Source: Branchiostoma floridae
Lineage: Eukaryota; Chordata; Leptocardii; Amphioxiformes; Branchiostomatidae
DNA: 64,000 nt
Direction: 5' to 3'
Assembly: GCF_000003815.2 (NCBI RefSeq)
Contig: NC_049997.1
Span: forward strand, 15,929,503 to 15,993,502
The translations under genes and the position numbers were made by a program. Of the stretch, positions 1 to 10,622 are shown piece after piece. The notes below the pieces were generated by a model. The model was given only the letters and a program-made list of their open reading frames with translations, was not told where the DNA came from and made no database searches. Positions within the stretch are counted from its first letter, which is position 1. Each line of letters starts with the position of its first letter.

Positions 1-105
1 AGTTGTTGTTTCCAACTGCGTATACCCCAGCTAGAAATCATGTAGGTTGTCGGTACCTGACGTTGGTCACTGTTAGAGTCGGGTAAAGTAGATCTTAAAG
101 AAGCC
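1..105 (+). promoter_or_regulatory. Promoter/5' UTR of BRICHOS copy 1 (partial)
   Basis: The sequence directly before the copy 1 start codon matches the blocks before copies 2 (about 9225-9327) and 3 (about 16605-16711): a GTTGTTGTT..CCAACTGCG stretch, then GTTAGAGTCGGG and an AAGAAGCC just before ATG. The window cuts off the upstream part that in copies 2 and 3 carries a TGACGTCA element. Conservation next to the start suggests shared 5' UTR or core promoter. No TATA box is evident. Confidence 0.5.
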
Positions 106-3100
106 ATGGGCCAGAAACCTGAAGTCAAAGTAAGTAATGTACTTTATTTTTTGATAGAGTCACGTGTAACAGTTAACCTTCGTCCTCACAATGGTGGTGT
201 ATAATCATAGCCTGATAGTACCATCGTATTCGGTTTACTACGGACCCATACCTACTATAGTGGCGTAAGCCCTGGTAAAATGAATAGGATGGCAACAGAG
301 ACAGCAGAATCACGGTGAAGACACCCTCCCACACAGGGTTGACTATCGCTATCACCCCTGACAATTTAGTCACAGAAAACGGGTATTAGGGGCGTGGCTT
401 CTAACCAACTGTCAGCCCATCGGAGACATGGCTTTTTGTTGTCCAAAGGCGCCATATAAGGCAATATATTCAAGAGCAAGATGACAATACCGGCATAACG
501 TTTCACAGTTCTTTCAGCGTCAGACGTCTTTATCAGGTACTAAATTTAAGATTTGTCTGTTCTGTGGGTATAGGGTAACCACGGGATACGAAATAAACAT
601 TATCATCACGCAAAAAATAAACAGATCTTTGTGCACGCCGGGTCGTACGCTGTTTGTTCGAAACTTGCAATCCGGCCGCTGATTGGCCTGCGACAAATCA
701 GATAAGCTCATTAATATTCATAAGTAAGGAATTGTCAGGGCATTGCCGCGATAGTCAACCCTGAGTGGGAGGGTGGTCGAAGATTACACATTCTTTATCT
801 AGCAATCTAGTCCTACCAAATGTAGAGTGGGAAGGTATTCTAAAAGATCATAAAGCCACGAGGTATTCATTACCACCAACGTAAGGTTAAAAGTTGAAAA
901 GTTGACATACTCATACATATATACATCTATGCAGAAAAGAAACCTCATTATAACAACTTAATATTGTATACATTGTCATAGTAATGTATATACTAGAAGA
1001 TAAGATCATCGCTGTGTCTCCTCTCAATCATGTTGTTTATATATTCAAATGGAGCCTGAATGTAGTATGTATAAGATTTATGTTATTAGCAAGTAGTCTG
1101 TAGCAACATTCTAGATTTGTTTCACATTGTACACTGTGTTTGTTCGAATAGTGCATATCCATCATCTACTGTTGCTAGCTTAATTCTGCCACTAGTATAT
1201 TGCTAGTGTTATTGCAATATAATGTATCATAAGTTTGCTTTACATTGTACCCGTTCTACAAATGTTGTGCAATAAACTTTGACTTGACTATATGCATGTC
1301 ATTTTGTCAAATTATGTCTTTCTTTATAAATTATACGGTAGATAAGATTATCGGAATGACTATGCGCTGACTGTAATCTAAATCTAAGTTTAAAAGACTC
1401 TTAGGACTCGATTTTACAAATTCAAATTATTGTAGCGTTTTTCTTCAATGTTATGTCTGTGAAGTTTGTCTGATTGCAATTTACCCCAGACCTTGAAAGA
1501 AGTAAAAAAAAAGTAGTTTGACCTGAAGCATACAATATACAGAGCTAGTATTTGAGAATAAACTCTTTCCTCTGTGACTAAGATAGACAAAAGAGCCCGG
1601 TTTACAGACATTAATGACTGCCATTGTTACACTGCCGTCGACAGATAGACCCTGAGGACAACAAAACCGGAAAGACACGGTTCCAGCCTCGTTTCAGGAT
1701 CGCGCTGGGATTGGCTGTGGCATTGCTGCTTGTGACATGCGCAGTGGCTGCAGCTGGGCTGATGACGTACTTCCGGGGAAAATGCGGAAACAACCGGGTG
1801 TGGCTTTTTGTTTCTTTTGGGGGGGGATGGAGTGGGGAGGGCGGTGTGTGTGCGAAGGGGGGGGGTGCTCACTGCCAAAACAGCAACAGATAACAATTAG
1901 CTTTCAAGTATGTCTCTGTTAAGATGCACTCTCACTGCACTTGTGTCAAGCTTGTGTCACTGTTTTGTTATTTTCTCCAATTTGGTATAATTTGATATTG
2001 TGTTATACGTAAAAGTATGTCACAGAGGACGACAAAATACACCAAAAGGAAGAAAATCCGTTCTTTATCTCCGAAATCCGTTAAGTGTCTTTCGAACCCC
2101 GCAGTGACGCAAGCTTGACACAAGTGCAGTGAGATTACACCTATAGGTGTCCGGACGGTAAAAGTCCACATTTGTTGATCCAGTTTGCTTCTTTGTTGTT
2201 GTTGTTGTTGTTGTTACACAGTTCACCATTAAGGCCTGCGTGAATGGTCAGACGTTCACAGAGGAGGTAGAAGTGGACCGGGAGAACGGCATGGTGGTGT
2301 ACCGTGATGACGTCAGCAATGAACACGGGGAGATCGTGCAAACCAAAGAGGTAGGGCGAAAAAGGACTCAAGTTGAATTAATTAATTTTCTTTCTGTGGT
2401 AAACGCCTGGTTAGTGCAAAAATTTTTACCGATCAAATTTATAACTGTTTTTGGAAAGTTTGAAATAGCTACTGACTGCTTGTTTTAAAACACACGACGA
2501 TTTTTTAGCAATGCAATACCAGTATGCCATGATTTTTAATATGGATATTCTAATCTGACTCTTGTTTCTTTGTAAAAATCCATTCTTTACAGGGACTGAC
2601 TGTGCTTTACTACGGAGGTAACTGTTACGTTTTGGAGGACGAAAGTAACAATCAGACAGATGGCTTTGACTTTGATGCGGTGGAAGCTTCGATGGAGTTC
2701 TTGGCTGTAAGTCCACTGAATATTAAACTATTTACCTTTATATGAATAAATCAGTAAAGTGATAAAGCCTTTATTTTACATTTTGCACACGTGCAAATTA
2801 CAACTAAGACAAGTTTTACAAACATACACATGTTGAACTAGAGTTCCACGACCCCATAACTTCCCCAAATAATCCTAACCTTTACAACTGCTCTATAATT
2901 TTGTGTCATTAATTATGCAAATATGTTGTCATTTGCGTAATTATATTACTTGATCATCTTCACCAACAAACAACAAACGTACACAATCTATGTTATGAAA
3001 AAGGCTTTTATCTCATTTTCTAATAATTTATGCAAATCAGGACCTCATTTGCATAATCATTCAACCCCTACCTGAGTTATTTCCTTACAAAGTCTGACAC

Positions 3101-5469
3101 TAAACCTGCCCTGCAGTTCCAAAACAAGCAGCTATGTGGCCAAAACCAACATCTCTTACTCTCGGCATTCAGAGCTGTCTACCAATCAAAAATCATATAG
3201 CCGCAGCATGTTCAGAACTCGAGATATCAAACCAGGAAGNNNNNNNNNNNNNNNNNNNNNNNNNNNNNNNNNNNNNNNNNNNNNNNNNNNNNNNNNNNNN
3301 NNNNNNNNNNNNNNNNNNNNNNNNNNNNNNNNNNNNNNNNNNNNNNNNNNNNNNNNNNNNNNNNNNNNNNNNNNNNNNNNNNNNNNNNNNNNNNNNNNNN
3401 NNNNNNNNNNNNNNNNNNNNNNNNNNNNNNNNNNNNNNNNNNNNNNNNNNNNNNNNNNNNNNNNNNNNNNNNNNNNNNNNNNNNNNNNNNNNNNNNNNNN
3501 NNNNNNNNNNNNNNNNNNNNNNNNNNNTATGGATGTTTAAAGTTTACTGGTACCCTATTGTCGCTTTATCAAAACGCCTGAAGGATTACTAATTTCTAAT
3601 ACTAGTTAGATATCTCAACTGGCGAAACTCACGTTCTAAAAACTATAAAGTATATTCATATAATTAGCATTAATGCATAGTCTACTACATTTCTGGTACA
3701 TATTTGACAAACTGTTTGCTCTTAGGTTAGAAATTACGGTTGTGCCTTTCTGGTTCAATTTGCAATTGGTAACAGGTTCTTTGTATACAATGTTATGGTT
3801 GATAATTGGCGTTCTTAATCTTTGTTTGCTTGTTTACTTGCTATCTAGAATATTACTTACGGCCGTTGAAAACTCTAATGTGGTATTTTTTTACGACAGT
3901 ATAGCAGTGAGGTGCCACGTTTTGACGTTGACCAAGTCGTGTTCCTGAACCGGTCAGTTCCGGTAAGCCCTGAAGATGACGTCATCCTACGATCACAGCT
4001 GCCACCTGTGTGTCATGACGTCACTTTGTACCGGGTCCAAAAGGGGAAAGCTCGAGGTAAAACTGTTACACCAATCACATCTTGTCTATTATGCACCAAA
4101 TGGATCCCATGAGTCATTTGCTTTGTAGTGTCATAGCAAAATCAGTTAATTTTGCGACAATGGGATTGGCTGACGGATAAAAAGTTTAAGCTGGCTAGTG
4201 CCCTGTCCATGACATTTGTACCAGACAACCCCCTCGAAATAAAAGAAATAAAAAATATAACGTTATTATGGATGCCAGGAGACACATTTCCGGTCGCACG
4301 ACATTGACGTACGTCAAAGTCGTCCGTCTCCGACATACGTTTTTTGTGCTTTGTGTGAACAGAACTCGCGCCGTCGGCGACAGGTATTTTATGGCCCGGT
4401 CGTACGTAGTACGTTAACCTCATAGTGGACGTACGACTGCCCTCGACCGCCCGACGGTAGGTCTGCGACGCTATTTTCCTTGTGTGAAAAGAACCGAGTC
4501 GCAGGTCGCTTCTCGGCACCGGTTTGTCGGCTGCAGGAGGTGATGGGAAATTCGCAAAGCAATAACTCAGTTTAGGATCAGTAGCCATAAATTGAATATT
4601 GANNNNNNNNNNNNNNNNNNNNNNNNNNNNNNNNNNNNNNNNNNNNNNNNNNNNNNNNNNNNNNNNNNNNNNNNNNNNNNNNNNNNNNNNNNNNNNNNNN
4701 NNNNNNNNNNNNNNNNNNNNNNNNNNNNNNNNNNNNNNNNNNNNNNNNNNNNNNNNNNNNNNNNNNNNNNNNNNNNNNNNNNNNNNNNNNNNNNNNNNNN
4801 NNNNNNNNNNNNNNNNNNNNNNNNNNNNNNNNNNNNNNNNNNNNNNNNNNNNNNNNNNNNNNNNNNNNNNNNNNNNNNNNNNNNNNNNNNNNNNNNNNNN
4901 NNNNNNNNNNNNNNNNNNNNNNNNNNNNNNNNNNNNNNNNNNNNNNNNNNNNNNNNNNNNNNNNNNNNNNNNNNNNNNNNNNNNNNNNNNNNNNNNNNNN
5001 NNNNNNNNNNNNNNNNNNNNNNNNNNNNNNNNNNNNNNNNNNNNNNNNNNNNNNNNNNNNNNNNNNNNNNNNNNNNNNNNNNNNNNNNNNNNNNNNNNNN
5101 NNNGCTACCTCTGCCAAACTGGTTTGTCTTCCCAGTATTTGTTTGTTCTGTTTGCTTTTATCTTTTGGTTCTTCTTACTTTTTTTAGGTTGGTAAAACGT
5201 AAAGAACGTGCAATAACTGCAACTCATTCGGAATTTCAGACCAGGGTTTGGACACCGAGCAGACGGAAGAGCGATCTCACCATCGCGCCAGGCGGGGCGA
5301 TCAGGATAATCCATACTACGACCCATATATGTTTCCCGACCACAACCTAATCGGTAGAGTTGATATGGTTCTTTATAGCGGACCATGTGAAGACCAGTAC
5401 CAATGCTTTAGTGTCTGGGGGTTCTATCAATCATCGCCCGAAGGGATGAAAAAGTATGGGTACCATTGA
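106..5469 (+). CDS. BRICHOS-domain type II membrane precursor, copy 1
   Basis: Six coding exons: 106-129, 1645-1797, 2222-2350, 2593-2706, 3900-4056 and 5240-5469, all with GT/AG borders, giving 268 residues. Residues 1-26 are a basic cytoplasmic stub and 27-51 a membrane segment with no cleavable signal. Residues 60-192 form the BRICHOS domain, with its family cysteine pair at about C113 (GNCY) and C178 (LPPVC) and an N-glycosylation site NRS. A RARR site ends at residue 211 and leaves a 57-residue C-terminal peptide that is acidic and tyrosine-rich with only two cysteines. BRICHOS domains act in the secretory pathway as chaperones for a hydrophobic C-terminal segment. Unlike its sisters this copy has an extra cysteine early in the domain (IKACV). 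Introns 4 and 5 contain assembly gaps, so a hidden exon cannot be excluded, although phases join cleanly. The BRICHOS call is firm; the role of the released peptide is unknown. Confidence 0.85.
310..785. repeat. Foldback element with ~50 bp inverted arms in intron 1
   Basis: The arm at about 312-366 is the imperfect reverse complement of the arm at about 730-785; both hold GCGATAGTCAACCCTG and GTGGGAGGGTG. The spacing and palindromic ends suggest a non-autonomous DNA transposon or a solo foldback. No target-site duplication was identified. Confidence 0.5.
880..1300. repeat. AT-rich possible retroelement tail
   Basis: The stretch ends in TGCAATAAACTTTGACTTGAC, which resembles a common 3' terminus of dispersed retroelements in amphioxus and fish. 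No open frame is present. The assignment rests on pattern memory only. Confidence 0.3.
1923..2141. mobile_element. MITE, TCTCACTGCACTTG family, copy A
   Basis: Terminal inverted repeats of about 30 bp: the left end reads TCTCACTGCACTTGTGTCAA from 1930, and the right end reads its reverse complement to about 2134. The interior is AT-rich and non-coding. A related copy with the same ends is at 26919-27165. It lies in intron 2 of BRICHOS copy 1 and is absent from the matching introns of copies 2 and 3, so it inserted after duplication. Confidence 0.7.
2820..3239. repeat. Dispersed repeat fragment before assembly gap
   Basis: The segment around 3205-3235 (TTCAGAACTCGAGATATCAAA) recurs at about 52300-52325 and, weaker, near 12165 and 36010. 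It appears to be a dispersed repeat, possibly the untranslated tail of a non-LTR retrotransposon. No coding potential is seen. Confidence 0.4.
3240..3527. other. Assembly gap (N)
   Basis: Run of 288 N within intron 4 of BRICHOS copy 1. Confidence 1.
4603..5103. other. Assembly gap (N)
   Basis: Run of 501 N within intron 5 of BRICHOS copy 1, about 135 bp upstream of the exon that carries the variable C-terminal peptide. Confidence 1.
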
Positions 5470-5872
5470 AGTACGCTACGTACAAACCAAACCCCCAAAA
5501 AGAAGAGGTTATAAAATCTATTAAACTACTACTAACGTTCACATTATTGCACACAACTTCTGCTTCACTGTAAAACCATTAAAAGGTATACAATAGTTAG
5601 CTGCACAGCATCACCGCAAACAACAAAAACCTAGCTGCCGTCCCCCAATCAAACGTTTTCATGCATCAAGTAAAACTACACGTGCACGAACAGTACCGGT
5701 CGTCTGATGCTCATAGAGTATTTGTTCTATTATGAACGGCATAACGTCGCTATTGCAGCTACTGTGAACCGGACGCTGAAGTGTACTGCAATTTCGGATC
5801 GGTAGGCGGAGCTTTTTTAAAAATGTAATAGAGCACGTTAAAAAAATTATTAGGCTTCATAACACACAAGAC

Positions 5873-6492
5873 ACCGGGCTGAAGTTAGCAGCCCTTTTAG
5901 CAGCCGATTTTAGCAGCCGATTTTAGCAGCCGATTTTGACCTAGAGGAAAGGTAGCATCCGATTCGACTACAAGTATTTTTATTTTTTTTTTACGATTTA
6001 GCCCAATTGAACACATTTTTCAACGTTAGCGTTGACAAAAGTTATAAAATAGTATTTTTCCAACAATTAGAGTTTGTTATCGTTAAGTTGCAATTCTTAG
6101 TTTAGCAAATAACAGCAAAATTAAAAAAAACTCCAGCAGCGACACCTACCGGAGTGAGTGTACTTACGTAAAATCGGCTGCTATACGGCTAGTAGACCGA
6201 TATGCTACTTATCTAAACGTGGCCCGTGAACTTGTGAGGCCAATTTAGATAAATTATACCCTAACGTATTCAATACAAGTATCAAATCTTACGGGCCGGG
6301 TTTAATTAATGAACTAGAGTGGAACTATTGTCAACTTTAACGTTGAAAAATGTGTTCAATTGGGCTAAATCGCAAAAAAAAATAAAAATATATGTAGTCG
6401 AATCGGATGCTACCTTTCCTCTAAGTCAAAATCGGCTGCTAAAATCGGCTGCTAAAATCGGCTGCTAAATGGGCTGCTAACTTCAGCCCGGT
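5873..6492. mobile_element. 620-bp palindromic MITE with 8-bp target duplication
   Basis: Both ends read ACCGGGCTGAAGTTAGCAG inward as inverted repeats, and the long arms continue for about 150 bp, including three tandem TTTTAGCAGCCGA units in each arm and a shared GCCCAATTGAACACATTTTTCAACG block. CACAAGAC flanks the element on both sides (5865-5872 and 6493-6500), an 8-bp target-site duplication as for hAT or P-type transposases. No open frame, so non-autonomous. It lies about 400 bp downstream of BRICHOS copy 1. Confidence 0.85.
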
Positions 6493-7035
6493 CACAAGAC
6501 GATATCGCATTGTAAGAACTGGCAGTGCCCCTTGGGCAGTCCATTCTTTCCGGGGGGGGGGGGGGTGACTTTTTCAAATCCATTTTTGAACCGGTCAATT
6601 ATCACTGTCAACAGGCAAACACTTACTACATTCGTGCAGCTTTTTGACGTTGAAAACAAACGCAATGTGCTATATCTATATCTGGACTTTCGTATCTTTG
6701 TTTACTTTTACGGGAATCATTATACTATTTACAGTTTTATTCACCTTTTTTTCTTTACATGGCCTTTCTGGGGAACATATAGTTAATTACCGTGGAATAA
6801 AGTTATAAAACAAAAGTATTGATGACTGTTTTCTCATAAATCACTGCTGTAAACATCAAAATAAAAAGCAGTTACTCAAGCACTTGGTTCAGACGTTTCA
6901 TGTAGTATCCACTAGTTTTAGTCAGTTACACCGAGGAAACCGAGTGTCACTCACTTAAGAGGTAAATGCAAGAGGGCACCGTATATTCATTGAAAACAAC
7001 AACGACTGCCAGACAAAGCAATTGTGTAGGTTTCA

Positions 7036-7258
7036 TACACACACACGAAAACACAAGTACACACATACAAGCACACGCAAACACATACACACACACATAA
7101 ACCCACACACACGCACAAACATACACAAGTACACACACACACACACACACATACACACAGAACACACACAATTTTTTTTAAACACACACACACATAAACA
7201 CACACAGACACACACACACACACATAAACACACAGACACACACACACATAAACACACA

Positions 7259-7295
<37 letters not shown>

Positions 7296-7312
7296 AAACA
7301 TCCACACACACA
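7036..7312. repeat. (CA)n microsatellite with ACAC/TAAA interruptions
   Basis: About 275 bp of near-continuous CA dinucleotides with periodic ATAAACACAGACAC variants. Long frames across it on both strands are artefacts of the repeat. Confidence 0.95.
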
Positions 7313-7399
7313 CAACTTTGATTTCACGTGGAAATTCTTAAAAACTTTCGCTATATACCCTTCGAGTACGTTTACACTTCGTTGGGTTATTAGCTTCGC

Positions 7400-8110
7400 C
7401 AAGAAGATTATGTTTTTGCCTGACTTGGGTCTGTATGTAGGTCAACAGGATATAACTCGAGAAATTGTGGATGGAACTTTTTTATTTTTTGCAGGTGTGT
7501 AGCGGTTGTTGAAAGGCATGCCTAGTTCGAAAATGGGTTACCTGGCGTTTTCCTATGGTACATTAGCGAGCTTGGTATTTTTTTGGTGTTTTTTCGGGAA
7601 GCATAAGTCAAAATTTAGCTGGGCGATTTCCACGATATTTGGCAGGTGTGTAGCGGTTGTGGAAATGATTGTCATGTGCAAGAATGGTTTAGCTACCTTT
7701 TACCTATGGTGCTGTAGCTGGCTTTGTATGTAAGTGCGTTTGTCTGTATGCAAGATAACTCGAGATGTTCTTGATGGATGCTAATGATATTTGGTTGATA
7801 GGTAGGGGACACAGAAAGGAAGGTCAAGTTCGATAATGGGCCTCCTGGCGACTTGTGTTGGTACTGCAAGTGAGCATCAAAGTTTGCGCCTAAATTTTCC
7901 AGAAGTGCCAGGTTCATGATTTTTTAATGGTGGATAGATGTTGGTACTAGGAGTCAATGGTCTAATTTTGGGCCCCCTAGCAGCTTGTTTGGAACTGCAG
8001 TGGGTCTTATAGTTTGTAGCTTTTAAGAAGGATAACTGCAGAGGAGATTGATGGATATTTTTTTTGTTTTTGGTAGCTAGGTACTTTGGTTGATTATCAA
8101 CATCTATTTG
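7400..8110. repeat. Dispersed repeat with recurring AACTCGAGA and GGCAGGTGTGTAG blocks
   Basis: Several imperfect internal repeats (ATAACTCGAGA; GCAGGTGTGTAGCGGTTGT at about 7492 and 7643; TTTACCTATGGT-like blocks) resemble the tail of a retroelement. No gene is seen. The following stretch to about 8640 shows nothing recognisable. Confidence 0.45.
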
Positions 8111-8639
8111 ATATAATTACTTAGGGAAAGTTATGCAATTAACAGAAATAAACAGTGTTTTCTATATACAGATGCATCTCATTTTGACCTATATTTAAGG
8201 ACACACGTACAGCTGTTTGCCAGATGTTTTGCCTGAGAAGCCTTGTGACCTGGACGCCCTACCACTGTGAAAATCCTCTTGACAAGCATGAAATTCTGAT
8301 TGACCGGGGATGCTACCACTGAGGTCATCTTTGGTCACAGTCCAATGCCCCCTATCATCAATGCTATTCGGCCAGGCTGGAGTCTGGTAGAGACTACATG
8401 ATTTTAATAAAGCACTATGATTATGAAAGTTGCGCTAGAAAGTATCACAACAGTGTACATAATTCCATTGTCACCAGTTGGCCAAGAAAGTTATCTTTGG
8501 TAGCATTTGTGGGTATGTAAGGAACACAAGTTCATGCAGTCATTTGCTATTGGGGTAGGTACTATTTAGTAATACATGAAAAAGACCTTAAAGTATTAAT
8601 AAAGGCATGATTATTTGGCGAAGGGATGTGTTCGATGAA

Positions 8640-9327
8640 CTCTAGTTCGAATTAAATCTAGGATAACAAGTGTGTTTACATCTTTCGCTTCAGTGCTTTC
8701 ATAGGTTGAATGCGTGATACTCGTGCAAACCTGTAATTTGTTTACGTTAATGTCTGTCTCTTTCTTAGGGAAGTGTTACAGTATAGTTTTTCATAATCAA
8801 GTAGGTGGACATTGTGGCGACTTGTCTTAATCTTTATGTCATTTGAAAACACCTTTTCTTTGGTAATGAGGTACCATCACACAATGACCTTTGTAGAGGT
8901 CAAAAAAGGACGCATGGGTCACGGTTCGGTAAGTTGTCATTTTCAACTTAGGAAACAAAAAGTGTAACTTGTTGTTATGTTCTGTAATGCGGGTCCAGAT
9001 GTCGTGAATTGCTCATTTAAATTGTCGCGAATTGTTCATCAAAGTCATTTAAATTTCTCAGAACAACCTTACATAATCATGACGTCAACGTAGGTCAAGA
9101 GTAAAATTAAAGGTCATTGTATCCTAGCAACAAGCTCGGGGCTATCACAGTCTTTGATCCCCAAAACAAAGAGGTTGTCAGTTTTTCAATCAACTGGAAT
9201 GATTATTCAAAACTAAAGGTGGTGTTGTTGTTCCCAACTGCGCATACCCAAGCTAGAATCCGTGCAGACGGTCTGTTTGTGAAGTTTGTCGCTGTTAGAG
9301 TCGGGTACAGAAGATTTGAAAGAAGCC
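8640..9327 (+). promoter_or_regulatory. Upstream region and promoter of BRICHOS copy 2
   Basis: From about 9075 the sequence is nearly colinear with the block before copy 3 (16455-16711): CATAATCATGACGTCAACG, then TAGGTCAAGAG, TATCCTAGCAACAAGCTCGG and a shared 5' UTR. It holds a perfect TGACGTCA (CRE-type) site and an AGGTCA half-site. The segment 8690-8930 also resembles the two tandem blocks upstream of copy 3. The regulatory role is inferred from conservation between paralogues. Confidence 0.55.
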
Positions 9328-10575
9328 ATGGACCAGAAACCTGAAGTCAAAGTAAGTAAATAATTTACGTTTAGGTCAGGGTTTGAAGATAGTTTGTCTC
9401 AAAGCCTTTTAAAGACAGTTAAGGGGCAGTGGGTTGTTTTCCACTGTGCCTAGGGCATGGTATTGGGAGACGAAGCCGTTCTACCGCCTTTTACCTCTCC
9501 AACCGAAGTCAGGTGCCCATTTTTACACCTGGGCGGTGTAAGGAAAGTCGTATTACATGCAACTGCTTTTCTAGAGGACAAAAATTCGGTAGCATAACGG
9601 GATTCGAACCAAGGACCTGTGGAATCTGTACCATACATTTTGCAGTTACCCAAAACGACCCCGGTGAGAGGGTACTACGTCACAATCTGGCGCTCAGTAT
9701 ACACGTTCGCCTTTTACGTCCGTGGTGCAATCTTAGCCTGATATACACTCTGTAAAATTTATCGTGGCCCCTATTACTGCACACCTAGTATAAGGACCCT
9801 GGTAAGCTAGAAAGGATGGCACCCAAGACAGCAGACGACTACACAATGTCTGCCTAGCAGGCTAGTGACATATTTGCTCGACACAACGAAGACAGGGGAG
9901 TTAACGTTAGTTATAGAAAAAGTTCAAGCAACTACCTTACACCGTCAACGTAGCACTAGAAGTTTAAAAGATGGCACACTCTTCCACAATGTGCATACGG
10001 GTAGCATTGTTTATGTTATTATGTAGACTCATTTCTTTATAATATTCTGTCTAAGTCTTTAGTACTTGTTTTCCTCAACAATAATAAAAAGGGGCGTGTA
10101 CAGCTATTCACGGGGCCTTTTGTTACACTGCCGTTTTGACAGATAGAACCCGAGGACAAGAAAACCGGAAAGACCAGGTCCCAGCCTCGTTTCAAGATCG
10201 CGTTGGGATTGGCTGTAGGCTTGCTGTTTGTGACTTGCGCAGTGGCGGCTGGTGGGCTGATGACGTATTTCCGGGGAAAATGCCAACATAAGAAGGTGTG
10301 ACTGTTTATTTGTTTTTCTCAGAGGTTTTGTCCAAACAGGAACAGCTAATCATTGGCATACTTGAATTCTGAGTCATGTTTATGAGTAAATATTTGATGC
10401 TAATCTCAATACATTTAAATTTGAAAATTAAATTATGAAAGTGTTTTCCATTACAACCGCGAAAAATGGTATTGCTAGTGTGTTTGTGCGTCTTTGTGTG
10501 TCTTTGTGCGTGTGTGTTTGTGTGTTTTCCGTGTGTTTTTAGTGTGTACATGTGGTTTTGATGTGTGTTTGTGTT

Positions 10576-10622
<47 letters not shown>

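Noticed and set aside
3134-5350. Frames made mostly of unknown residues
   Set aside because: They run through assembly gaps and carry no information.
6947-7402. Long Cys/Val and His/Thr frames across the CA repeat
   Set aside because: They are translations of a dinucleotide microsatellite on both strands, with no splice or start context.
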